Shown piece by piece: positions 7,412-15,534 of a DNA stretch of 37,403 bases (positions are counted from its first letter, which is position 1; every line of letters starts with the position of its first letter). The DNA lies in assembly GCA_900548305.1 (NCBI GenBank), contig URJZ01000014.1, forward strand, positions 1 through 37,403, written 5' to 3'. This DNA comes from an uncultured Oscillospiraceae bacterium. Its GTDB lineage: Bacteria; Bacillota; Clostridia; Oscillospirales; Acutalibacteraceae. The notes under the pieces were generated by a model, which worked only from the letters and a program-made list of their open reading frames with translations, had not been told where the DNA came from and ran no database searches. The position numbers and the translations under genes were made by a program.

Positions 7412-8902
7412 ATGGAAATGCAACAAACAATTGAAAAGCACTGGAATGGATCTGCCGATAACTATGGAAATATTATTCGAAGGGAATTGGATTCTTTTCG
7501 ACGTAAAGCTTGGGCAAAAAAAATTACAGAAAATGCTCCGGATAAACCAAACTTATCTGTTTTGGATATTGGTACAGGACCGGGATTTTTTCCAATTGTA
7601 CTAGGTGAACTCGGACATCATGTAACTGCGATTGATTGTACAGACAATATGCTGGAAAAAGCAAAACATCTTGCACAAGAAGAAGGTGTAGCAGCAAATT
7701 TTTTGAAAATGGATAGCCATCAATTATCATTTGACGATAATACCTTTGATTTATTAATTAACCGTAATGTAACTTGGACTCTGTATGACCCTGAACAAGC
7801 ATATAAAGAATGGTATCGTGTGCTAAAACCAGGTGGAAGATTGCTTATTTTTGATGCGAATTGGTTGTTAGGATATTATCAAGAAGACATTAAAAAGCAA
7901 AACGAAGAAAACGAAAAATTATTTCATGAAAAATATGGTTCTCCATGGGAAACTGGAGGGCATGGGGATGAAAGCCATATTTTAAGTCTTCCAATGGGAA
8001 AAGTAGATCGTCCTGAATGGGATAAACATTATTTAGAGCAAATTGGATTTCATGTAACATATGAAAAAAATATAGTTGATGAGTTATGGGGTGAAGATGA
8101 AAAATTAATATATGGGGCAACACCTATGTTTATGATTGTAGCGGAAAAACCTTCATCGTCATCAGACAGTTTGTTGGACAATATTCAAAAATATTGGAAT
8201 ATGCGCTCTGAAACATACTCAAGACAAAATAGAGAAGAGTTACTGACCGAGCAAGCAAAATGGATGGATAAAATTCAGCCGCGTTTACCACAAGCTTCGA
8301 ATTTACGCATATTAGACATAGGTTGTGGACCAGGATTTTTTTCTATTATGATGGCGCAGCATGGGTATGAGGTAACAGGTATAGACTATTCTGACCAGAT
8401 GTTAATGCATGCCAGAAAAAATGCACAAGACACAATACCAGAGATAGCAAACAATATAATATTTCGACAAATGGACGCACAAAACTTGGAATTTGAAGAT
8501 AATTCTTTTGATGTAATTTTATCCAGAAATCTAACATGGGACTTAGAACATCCCGTAAAAGCTTATCAGGAATGGTTGAGAGTATTACGCCCAGGAGGAA
8601 AAATTTTAAATTTTGACGGCAATCATTACTTACATTGTTTTAGAGAAGATTATAGCGATTATCAAAAGATAAATAGACAGCTTCATCAACAAGAATATTT
8701 AAAGAATGTAGATATGAGTGCTATTAATCGTTTGGCTATGGAACTTCCATTAAGCCGCTTGCAGCGTCCGCAATGGGATGTCGTAACACTTTTGGAATTA
8801 GGGGTGAGAGGTGTAGAAGTAGAAGCACAAGAATGGATTGCCTCAGCACAAGAAAAAGAGAAAAAGTGCATTGCTTCATTTCTTTTATGCATTACAAAAT
8901 AG
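7412..8902 (+). CDS. Tandem-duplicated class I SAM-dependent methyltransferase
   Basis: A 496-residue protein made of two complete class I methyltransferase domains in a row. Each half has a SAM-binding motif I (LDIGTGPGFF at 51-60 and LDIGCGPGFF at 301-310), an acidic end of strand 2 (AID and GID), an RN-x-TW motif (118-122 and 372-376) and an EW-x-RVL-x-PGG motif. The two motif I copies are exactly 250 residues apart, and both halves start with a similar YWN/HWN segment. This points to an internal gene duplication, not a fusion of unrelated domains. Both SAM sites look intact. The substrate is unknown. AAGGAG lies before the ATG. It sits between a zinc hydrolase and a binding lipoprotein (18 bases downstream), suggesting that the three act on one small molecule or metal complex. 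Confidence 0.85.
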   Translation: MEMQQTIEKHWNGSADNYGNIIRRELDSFRRKAWAKKITENAPDKPNLSVLDIGTGPGFFPIVLGELGHHVTAIDCTDNMLEKAKHLAQEEGVAANFLKMDSHQLSFDDNTFDLLINRNVTWTLYDPEQAYKEWYRVLKPGGRLLIFDANWLLGYYQEDIKKQNEENEKLFHEKYGSPWETGGHGDESHILSLPMGKVDRPEWDKHYLEQIGFHVTYEKNIVDELWGEDEKLIYGATPMFMIVAEKPSSSSDSLLDNIQKYWNMRSETYSRQNREELLTEQAKWMDKIQPRLPQASNLRILDIGCGPGFFSIMMAQHGYEVTGIDYSDQMLMHARKNAQDTIPEIANNIIFRQMDAQNLEFEDNSFDVILSRNLTWDLEHPVKAYQEWLRVLRPGGKILNFDGNHYLHCFREDYSDYQKINRQLHQQEYLKNVDMSAINRLAMELPLSRLQRPQWDVVTLLELGVRGVEVEAQEWIASAQEKEKKCIASFLLCITK

Positions 8903-8920
8903 ATTATTCGGAGGAAATTT

Positions 8921-10495
8921 ATGAAATTAAGAAATAAACATACTTTAAAAATATGTGTTGCCGCTGCAATGCTCGCAATTAGCTCGTGTATTTTGGCTGG
9001 GTGCAGCAGTACTCCTAGTTCCAGTTCGCAAACAGCACAGACGATGAATCAAGAGGAAAAGGTATTCCATTATGGTACTACTGCTTATACTTATGATAAT
9101 GGTATTGATCCTCATGTTGGATATGCAGGCTGGTCTACCATTCGTTACGGTGTCGGAGAAACTTTATTTCGTTTTACCGAGAGTATGGAATTGGAGCCAT
9201 GGCTAGCCGCTGGATATGAGCAGTTGGATGACTATACAATGAAAATTTTATTACGTGATGACGTAACATTTCATAACGGTAAAAAAATGACAGGAGAATC
9301 TGTGAAAAAATGTTTAGAGCGTTTAGTAGAAACGCATGATCGAGCTCCGACTGATTTAAATATTGAATCCATTACCGCTCAAGGACAAACCGTAACCATT
9401 AAAAGTAAAAATAAGGTAACTACTTTATTGAATTATTTAGCTGATCCGTATGGTTGCATTATCGATGTAGACGAAGAACTACATAATGGAGTATGCATTG
9501 GAACTGGTCCATATAAAGGTGTTAGCGCAAATGATGAGTCTTTATTTTTGGAAGCCTATGATAGATATTACGGAGGAAAAGCCAAAGTAAATAAAATTGA
9601 AGTATCAAAAATAACGGATGGAGATACCCTAACTATGGCTTTGCAAAATGGAGAGATTGATGCCACACAGGGACTTCCATATTCTAGCTATAACCTATTT
9701 GAAGGAAATGGTCAATTTAAAATTAGTTCTGCAGATACTTCTCGTGTCTATCAGGTAGCCTTTAATTTCAATACTCCAGCTCTGCAAGATTTAAAAGTGA
9801 GACAAGCTATTTGTTCTGCAATTGATAAAGATGCGTTTTGTAAAACACTTTTAAATGGCAGAGGTACTCCTGCAGTAGGTGCATTTCCTTCTAACTTTGA
9901 ATTTGGAAATAACGCTCTAACAGGACCGACTTTTGACAAGGAAAAATCAAAAGCTTTGTTGGCTGAGGCAGGTTGGACAGATACAGATGGTGACGGATAT
10001 GTAGATAAAAATGGACAGAAATTAACCATTCGTTGGTTAACATATTCTTCTAGACAAGAACTGCCTTTACTGGCTGAATATGCAGAGGCTAATTTAAAGG
10101 ATATAGGAATTGAAGTACAAATTAATGTTACAGAAAATGCTAAAAATGTTCTTAAATCCGGAGAGTATGATGTTTATGCCAGCGCTTTTGTAGCTGCTCC
10201 AACCGGTGACCCACAGTACTTTTTTACTACCCATTTATTAGATGATTCCGCTTATAATGCAGGACATTATCATAGCGATAAGGTAGAAGAGTTAGTGGCA
10301 GAACTTAGAAATGAATTTGATCCGGAAAAGCGTGCCCAGTTAGCTGTTGAAATACAGCAACAGGTTTTAGATGACAGTGCTTATCTATTTGTTTCACATT
10401 TAAAAATGTCTTTTGTCATGCAAAAAAATATTAGTGGTTTTGAGGCACATCCATCTGACTATTACGAAATCACAAATAATTTGGATATAAATTAA
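8921..10495 (+). CDS. ABC transporter family 5 solute-binding lipoprotein (peptide/nickel type)
   Basis: Extracytoplasmic binding protein of the oligopeptide/nickel (family 5) class, 524 residues. A basic start, a hydrophobic stretch and the lipobox LAGC give a lipidated Cys28 followed by a Ser/Thr-rich linker. The mature part shows the family layout: IDPHVGYAGWSTIRYGVGETL, the DYTMKILLRDDVTFHNGKKM segment, GTGPYKGV and the second-lobe repeat DTDGDGYVDKNG. It is anchored outside the membrane by Lgt-dependent lipidation. No permease or ATPase gene is adjacent, so it is an orphan that must use a transporter encoded elsewhere. Similarity to NikA/CntA-like metal-chelate binders is an impression; peptide binding is equally possible. 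GGAGGAAA precedes the ATG. Confidence 0.85.
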   Translation: MKLRNKHTLKICVAAAMLAISSCILAGCSSTPSSSSQTAQTMNQEEKVFHYGTTAYTYDNGIDPHVGYAGWSTIRYGVGETLFRFTESMELEPWLAAGYEQLDDYTMKILLRDDVTFHNGKKMTGESVKKCLERLVETHDRAPTDLNIESITAQGQTVTIKSKNKVTTLLNYLADPYGCIIDVDEELHNGVCIGTGPYKGVSANDESLFLEAYDRYYGGKAKVNKIEVSKITDGDTLTMALQNGEIDATQGLPYSSYNLFEGNGQFKISSADTSRVYQVAFNFNTPALQDLKVRQAICSAIDKDAFCKTLLNGRGTPAVGAFPSNFEFGNNALTGPTFDKEKSKALLAEAGWTDTDGDGYVDKNGQKLTIRWLTYSSRQELPLLAEYAEANLKDIGIEVQINVTENAKNVLKSGEYDVYASAFVAAPTGDPQYFFTTHLLDDSAYNAGHYHSDKVEELVAELRNEFDPEKRAQLAVEIQQQVLDDSAYLFVSHLKMSFVMQKNISGFEAHPSDYYEITNNLDIN

Positions 10496-10553
10496 TTGTA
10501 TCTCATGCTATAATACTAAATTAATTTTCTGGAAAGATTCAAAAATATAATTT

Positions 10554-10605
10554 AGGATTGCAAAATAAGTAATGAAATTCATTCTTATATTCGCAATCCT
10601 TTTTT
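10554..10605 (+). terminator. Terminator after the binding-protein operon
   Basis: AGGATTGC (10554-10561) pairs with GCAATCCT (10593-10600) as the base of a long imperfect hairpin whose top is AATGAA/TTCATT, followed by a run of T (10600-10605). Confidence 0.75.
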
Positions 10606-10908
10606 ATTGCTATTACAAAATTCTCTATAGATTCAGCATACTTTTAAAGGTTTGTATATCGAATAAAAGAAAGGTTATCTTAGTAAAATTTTACACCTTA
10701 TCCAGTAGATATTGAATATTTGGTTGTTTTGTCAGCATAGGTCATGAATAAAAAACATAGAGGCTGTTATCCTTTAAAATAAGAACTAATATCAATTTAA
10801 ATAGAAAAATATATAAACTAACTTCTCAAAGTTACAAATGAATAAGATAAATAAATAAAACAAAAGATGGTTGGAAAAGGGAATCTTTTTATTATCTAAA
10901 ACCAATAC

Positions 10909-10937
10909 TTGTAACAATATATTTCCTATGGTATGAT
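10909..10937 (+). promoter_or_regulatory. Sigma-A promoter of the zinc-ribbon gene
   Basis: TTGTAA (10909-10914), a 17-base spacer and TATGAT (10932-10937) with TG upstream of the -10. Transcription from about 10944 supports the start codon at 10967 over the upstream ATG at 10949, which would leave almost no leader. Confidence 0.7.
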
Positions 10938-10966
10938 AATTACCAAGAATGGAAGTGATTACACCT

Positions 10967-11422
10967 ATGCTATACTGTTCCAAATGTCATACATTACATG
11001 AGAAAGGAACGACGTGTTCTAATTGCAATGAACCGCTTACAGAACCAAAGCCAGGAAATTTAGTTTTATTAACTGCCGCCATGCATACAGAATCTAATGA
11101 AATTTTAGATGCATTTCGTGCCAGAAAGATTTATATTGATCGAAAACCTACCATTGAAGAGGGTGTGTTTGAACTATTCGTACAATATGCAGATTGGGAA
11201 AAAGCAAATGAAACCTTACATATTGTTCTGGAAGATTTAAAAAAGCATGCTCCTTATCAAGGGGAAGAAACGACCGTTGTAAATGAACAAAAATCAAAGT
11301 TAAGTAAAGGGAAAAAGTGGGCTTTGCGCATTATAGCAGCTGTTGCATTTGGATTGGTCATTTGGGGTGTAGTGGCACTTACGGACTTTGCAATGGGATT
11401 TGTAAAGGGCTGGTTTTCCTAA
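10967..11422 (+). CDS. Zinc-ribbon, DUF2007-like protein with one C-terminal membrane helix
   Basis: A 151-residue protein of unknown function. The N-terminus has a small zinc ribbon, CSKC at 4-7 and CSNC about ten residues later. Next comes a segment resembling the DUF2007 signal-transduction fold, from LLTAAMHTESNEILDAFRAR to about residue 85. A charged linker follows, and then a single hydrophobic helix (residues about 119-141, IIAAVAFGLVIWGVVALTDF). The cytoplasmic part would carry the ribbon. GGAAGTG lies 9 bases before the chosen ATG; an upstream in-frame ATG at 10949 is nearly at the transcription start and is less likely. It sits 26 bases before the sulfhydrylase gene and may be co-transcribed with it, but a functional link is unknown. 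Confidence 0.7.
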   Translation: MLYCSKCHTLHEKGTTCSNCNEPLTEPKPGNLVLLTAAMHTESNEILDAFRARKIYIDRKPTIEEGVFELFVQYADWEKANETLHIVLEDLKKHAPYQGEETTVVNEQKSKLSKGKKWALRIIAAVAFGLVIWGVVALTDFAMGFVKGWFS

Positions 11423-11448
11423 AGTTTAATATAGGGGGATTTTAAGTT

Positions 11449-12723
11449 ATGAAACAATTAAAACCGGATACCACATGTATTCATGCTGGTTATGAACCAA
11501 AAAATGGAGAACCCAGAGTAGTACCAATTGCACAAAGTACTACATATACATATGACAGTGCGGAAACCATGGGGAAATTGTTTGACCTGGAAGCAGAAGG
11601 TTTTTTCTACACACGTTTAGCCAATCCAACTTTGGATGCTGTAGAGAAGAAAATTGCTGCTTTAGAGGGTGGAGTAGGAGCAATGATTACTTCATCAGGA
11701 CAAGCTGCTTCCACAATTGCAGTTTTGAATATTTGCCATGCAGGTGACCATATGGTTTGCTGTAGCGCAATTTATGGCGGTACTTTTAACTTGTTTTATA
11801 AAACGTTAAAAGAATTGGGAATTGAAGTAACCTTTTTGCAGCCGGATGCAACAGCTGACCAAATTAACGCTGCTTTTCGCGATAATACCAGATGCGTATT
11901 TGTTGAAACATTATCCAATCCGTCATTGGTGGTAACAGATATTGCATTATATGCAGATTGCGCTCATGCACATCAAGTGCCTTTAATTGTAGACAATACA
12001 TTTCCTACTCCAATCAACTGCCGTCCGTTTGAATTTGGTGCTGATATTGTAGTACATTCTACTTCCAAATATATGGATGGTCACGCTGTACAGTTGGGCG
12101 GAGCTATTGTGGACAGCGGTAATTTTGACTGGACAAATGGAAAATTCCCTGAATTTACAGAACCGGATGAATCCTATCACGGTGTGATTTATGCTGAACG
12201 TTTTGGTAATGCTGCATATATTGTAAAGGCACGTACTCACTTAATGCGCGATTTTGGAGCACAAGCAGCACCGCAAAATGCATTTCTATTAAATTTAGGT
12301 TTGGAAACTTTGGCATTGCGTATGGAACGTCATTGCTCCAATGCGCAGACGGTTGCTGAGTTTTTGGAAAATCATCCAAAAGTGGAATGGATTAACTATC
12401 CTGGCTTAAAAAGCAATCCTTATTATGAACTTGCACAGAAATATATGCCAAATGGTACGTGCGGTGTTATTTCATTCGGTGTAAAAGGCGGAAGAGAAGA
12501 AGCAGCTAAATTTATGGAAGGACTGAAACTTGCTTCCATTGTTATTCATGTTGCAGATTTACGCACATGTGTATTGCATCCTGCCAGCACGACTCACCGT
12601 CAATTATCAGATGCACAGCTAGAAGAAGCTGGTGTAAAAGCGAATATGATTCGTTTATCTGTTGGTATTGAAAATCCTCAAGATATTCTGGACGATTTAT
12701 CTCAAGCTTTAGAGCAATTATAA
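11449..12723 (+). CDS. metY: O-acetylhomoserine sulfhydrylase
   Basis: PLP-dependent enzyme of the Cys/Met metabolism family, 424 residues, that makes homocysteine from O-acetylhomoserine and sulfide (direct sulfhydrylation in methionine synthesis). The sequence has GFFYTRLANPT at 51-61, the ALEGG...SSGQAA cofactor-phosphate region at 71-87 and D182 in IVDNTFPTP, which contacts the PLP ring. K207 in STSKYMDGH is the Schiff-base lysine. The length and the C-terminal VLHPASTTHRQL favour MetY over cystathionine synthase or lyase, but substrate use cannot be proved. GGGGGA precedes the ATG. There is no SAM riboswitch in the short upstream gap. A strong terminator follows. Confidence 0.93.
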   Translation: MKQLKPDTTCIHAGYEPKNGEPRVVPIAQSTTYTYDSAETMGKLFDLEAEGFFYTRLANPTLDAVEKKIAALEGGVGAMITSSGQAASTIAVLNICHAGDHMVCCSAIYGGTFNLFYKTLKELGIEVTFLQPDATADQINAAFRDNTRCVFVETLSNPSLVVTDIALYADCAHAHQVPLIVDNTFPTPINCRPFEFGADIVVHSTSKYMDGHAVQLGGAIVDSGNFDWTNGKFPEFTEPDESYHGVIYAERFGNAAYIVKARTHLMRDFGAQAAPQNAFLLNLGLETLALRMERHCSNAQTVAEFLENHPKVEWINYPGLKSNPYYELAQKYMPNGTCGVISFGVKGGREEAAKFMEGLKLASIVIHVADLRTCVLHPASTTHRQLSDAQLEEAGVKANMIRLSVGIENPQDILDDLSQALEQL

Positions 12724-12744
12724 ACAAAATAGTATGACTTTTGT

Positions 12745-12773
12745 AAAGAGCGTAAAGTTACGCTCTTTCTTTA
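12745..12773 (+). terminator. Terminator of metY
   Basis: AAAGAGCGTAA (12745-12755) pairs with TTACGCTCTTT (12758-12768), followed by a T-rich stretch. Confidence 0.88.
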
Positions 12774-12895
12774 TTTTTACACAAAATATGGTTAAAATAA
12801 TTAGAATATCAATGATGATGATTGAAAATATTCTGAAAATTCATTGTATATTTATAAGTTTTCATTGGAATTTTCTTTCATACCTGATTGCAATG

Positions 12896-12904
12896 TGCTA
12901 TAAT
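12896..12904 (+). promoter_or_regulatory. Extended -10 promoter of the M16-lgt-folD-dxs run
   Basis: TGCTATAAT at 12896-12904, about 50 bases before the first peptidase gene. The -35 region (12875-12881) is weak, which extended -10 promoters tolerate. No other promoter of similar quality is seen up to the T-box region at 23304. Confidence 0.6.
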
Positions 12905-12953
12905 ATATTAAATTTTAATCTATTAAACTATCAAAAATTGGAGTTGAATATAT

Positions 12954-14231
12954 ATGAGTGAAATCAACCAACGTGTTGTATGTAACGGTGTAGATTTTCA
13001 AAGTATTCAAAATACAAATTTTAAGACAATGAGAATCTCCGTTCATTTTATGTTACCAATAGATAAAAACCATATTTCTGCTAATGCTGTTTTACCTGCA
13101 TTATTATGCCGTGCAAGTAAAGAGTATCCCGATTACACAAAATTAAGTCAGCGCCTTTCCGAATTATATGGTGCAAGCCTCAATGCAGAAGTACAAAAAT
13201 TGGGGGATACTCAGTTGTTGAGTATTTCTACTGTAGGGTTGGCAGATCAATTTACACTAAACGGAGAATCTGTTTCAAAGGAACTGGCAGAATTGCTGTG
13301 TAGTATTATTTTTGATCCTCCTTTTGAAAACGGTACTTTCCGTCAGGAAGATTTCAATCAAGAAATACGCCAAACGGTAGAATTAATTGATTCGGAATTC
13401 AATGATAAACGAATTTATGCGAAACATCGCTGTGAAGAAATTATGTGTAGTAAAGAGCCATATGGTATTCCGCGTTTTGGTTCTAAAGATGCAGTTCGTG
13501 CATTACAGCCAAATGATTTAAAAGAAGCCTGGTCTTATTTGATTGCTCATGCTCGCATTCGTATTATGGCATTGGGTAACTGCAATCCTGACTTGGTATT
13601 TCAAGGGTTTCAAACTGCATTTGAGAAAGTGGACCGCAGCAAGGTGGTTACTTGTTCTTCAGACATTATTACAGATGTAGCAGAAGTAAAAGATATTAGT
13701 GAGAGTATGGAGGTGGCTCAGTCTAAATTGGTTATGGGCTTCCGTACTCAAATTGCTGCACCGCAAAAAGAGATGGTTGCAGCAAGATTAATGACTGCAA
13801 TGTTCGGCGGTACACCACATTCCAAACTATTTTTAAATGTTAGAGAAAAAATGAGTCTTTGCTACTATTGTGCTGCCAGATATAACAGTAACAAAGGCAT
13901 TATGACTGTGGAAAGCGGTGTAGAAACTCAAAATATTGAAGCGGCTAAAAATGAGATTTTAAATCAACTGGAAGAAATGAAGCGTGGTAACTTTACAGAG
14001 GAAGAACTTCAATCGGCAAAATTGAGCATATGTAACAGTTACCGTACCATAGGAGATTATTTGGGCAGTACCGAAAGCTGGTATATCTCTCAAATTTTTA
14101 TGCCGGATACCCAAACTCCGGAACAGGCTGCGGAAGAAATCAGTAAAGTAACTCGTGAGGAAATCATTGCAGCTGCACAAAAAGTAACACTGGATACTAT
14201 TTACCGTTTGGTTGGAACTGAAGAGGAGTGA
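12954..14231 (+). CDS. ymfF: M16-family peptidase-like protein without zinc motif (YmfF-like)
   Basis: A 425-residue member of the M16 (pitrilysin/insulinase) family that lacks the HxxEH zinc motif: where it would stand the sequence reads ALLCRASKEYPDYTKLSQRL. It is therefore probably the inactive partner of the intact peptidase encoded directly downstream. M16 proteins often work as active/inactive pairs enclosing a peptide chamber. The C-terminal half keeps the family's LMTAMFGGTPHSKLFLNVREKMSLCYY region, which normally shapes the substrate site. No signal peptide is seen. GGAG lies 10 bases before the ATG. It ends four bases before the next gene's start and shares its ribosome binding site region. 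Confidence 0.88.
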   Translation: MSEINQRVVCNGVDFQSIQNTNFKTMRISVHFMLPIDKNHISANAVLPALLCRASKEYPDYTKLSQRLSELYGASLNAEVQKLGDTQLLSISTVGLADQFTLNGESVSKELAELLCSIIFDPPFENGTFRQEDFNQEIRQTVELIDSEFNDKRIYAKHRCEEIMCSKEPYGIPRFGSKDAVRALQPNDLKEAWSYLIAHARIRIMALGNCNPDLVFQGFQTAFEKVDRSKVVTCSSDIITDVAEVKDISESMEVAQSKLVMGFRTQIAAPQKEMVAARLMTAMFGGTPHSKLFLNVREKMSLCYYCAARYNSNKGIMTVESGVETQNIEAAKNEILNQLEEMKRGNFTEEELQSAKLSICNSYRTIGDYLGSTESWYISQIFMPDTQTPEQAAEEISKVTREEIIAAAQKVTLDTIYRLVGTEEE

Positions 14232-14235
14232 TATT

Positions 14236-15534
14236 ATGTCTTTACAAACCATTACTGGAAAACGTGTCGGAGACACTTACTATAAATTAGAACACCCGTC
14301 CGGATTGACTGTTTTTATTTATCCAAAAGAAAACAGCAATTCTACGTATGCAGTATTTGGAACAAAATACGGTTCTATTGACAATCAATTCCGCCGTTCT
14401 GACGAAGATACTGTTCATACAGTACCGGAGGGAATTGCGCACTTTTTGGAGCATAAATTATTTGAAAGTGAAGATGGAGACGCCTTTGCGCGTTATGCAA
14501 AAACAGGCGCTTCTGCTAACGCATATACGTCTTTTGATATGACTTGCTATTTATTTTCTTGTACGGAAAATGTAGAAGCGTCCTTGGAAATTTTATTGGA
14601 CTTTGTCCAGTCCCCCTATTTTACGGAACAAACCGTTCAAAAAGAGCAGGGGATTATAGGACAGGAAATTCGTATGTATGACGATGACCCTCAATGGCGT
14701 GTGATGTTTAATTTATTGGGTGCTTTATACCATACACACCCAGTTAAAATTGATATTGCGGGAACCGTTGAAAGTATTTCTCATATTACCCCTGAATTGT
14801 TGTATCAGTGCTACCATACTTTTTATGATCTGCATAATATGGCTTTATGTGTGGCGGGCAATATCGATAAAGAAACCGTATTAAAACTGGTTGATCAATA
14901 TTGTAAACCGGCCCAGCCATTTGCTGTAGACCGTGTATTTGAGGAAGAGCCGCGCAGTATTGTAAAGAATAAAGTGACTCAAGCATTATCTGTTGCAACC
15001 CCTTTATTCCAATTCGGTTTTAAGGAAGAAGCAGGTAAAAACAGAAGAACTGTGAAAGAGTTGGCTGCTGTTGAACTATTGCTGGAAATTTTAGCCTCAG
15101 AAGCATCTCCTTTGTTCCGTGAGTTGCAGCAGTCTAACTTAATCAATGAATCTTCTTTCAGCTATGAATTTTTTGAAGGTCCCGGCTATGCAAGCGTGAT
15201 TTTTGCAGGAGAATCAAAGAATCCTGACCAAGTTGCAGAATGCATCGTAAAAGAAGTAAATCGCTTAAGAAATGAAGGAATTCCAAAGGAAGATTTTGAA
15301 AGAGCAAAGAAAGCAATTTACGGACGAAATGTTGCAGCATTAAACAGTTCAGAGACAATTGCAAACTGCTTAATTGCGCTTTCTTTCTCCAACCGTGAAT
15401 TGTTTGAGTATATTGATGCATTGGCAGAAATTACATTGGAAGAGGTAACTGCAAGTTTGCAGACACATATGTTGGAGAAATATGCAGCCTTATCTATTGT
15501 TGAGCCAATTACCCCTATGGAGGAAGCAAAATAA
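14236..15534 (+). CDS. ymfH: M16-family zinc metallopeptidase (YmfH-like)
   Basis: A 432-residue M16 peptidase with an intact inverted zinc motif, HFLEH at 69-73 (H69 and H73 as ligands, E72 as catalytic base), followed by KTGASANAYTSFDMTCY. A third ligand glutamate about 77 residues later is plausible within GQEIRMYDDDP. Together with the upstream protein it probably forms a cytoplasmic heterodimer degrading or maturing small peptides. The native substrate is not known. I chose the ATG at 14236, which has GAGGAG seven bases upstream, over an ATG at 14212 that would lie inside the preceding gene. The stop codon overlaps the lgt start (TAATG). Confidence 0.93.
   Translation: MSLQTITGKRVGDTYYKLEHPSGLTVFIYPKENSNSTYAVFGTKYGSIDNQFRRSDEDTVHTVPEGIAHFLEHKLFESEDGDAFARYAKTGASANAYTSFDMTCYLFSCTENVEASLEILLDFVQSPYFTEQTVQKEQGIIGQEIRMYDDDPQWRVMFNLLGALYHTHPVKIDIAGTVESISHITPELLYQCYHTFYDLHNMALCVAGNIDKETVLKLVDQYCKPAQPFAVDRVFEEEPRSIVKNKVTQALSVATPLFQFGFKEEAGKNRRTVKELAAVELLLEILASEASPLFRELQQSNLINESSFSYEFFEGPGYASVIFAGESKNPDQVAECIVKEVNRLRNEGIPKEDFERAKKAIYGRNVAALNSSETIANCLIALSFSNRELFEYIDALAEITLEEVTASLQTHMLEKYAALSIVEPITPMEEAK

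Larger units (their letters stand above)
10496..10966. other. Intergenic region before the zinc-ribbon gene
   Basis: It begins with an isolated extended -10 element (TGCTATAAT, 10506-10514) with no good -35, then the terminator at 10554-10605. From 10606 to about 10900 I see only AT-rich sequence with no supported gene or structure. The region ends with the promoter at 10909-10937. Confidence 0.5.

Noticed and set aside
10792..10983. Minus-strand open frame before the zinc-ribbon gene
   Set aside because: AT-rich region, covers the promoter and start of a better supported gene on the other strand, no ribosome binding site.
11423..11448. SAM riboswitch or methionine T-box for metY
   Set aside because: Only 26 bases separate metY from the preceding gene, and no such motif is seen upstream of that gene's promoter either.
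12734..12961. Open frame of 75 residues after metY
   Set aside because: It runs through the metY terminator and the downstream promoter; low-complexity Phe/Ile/Asn-rich translation of AT-rich DNA.
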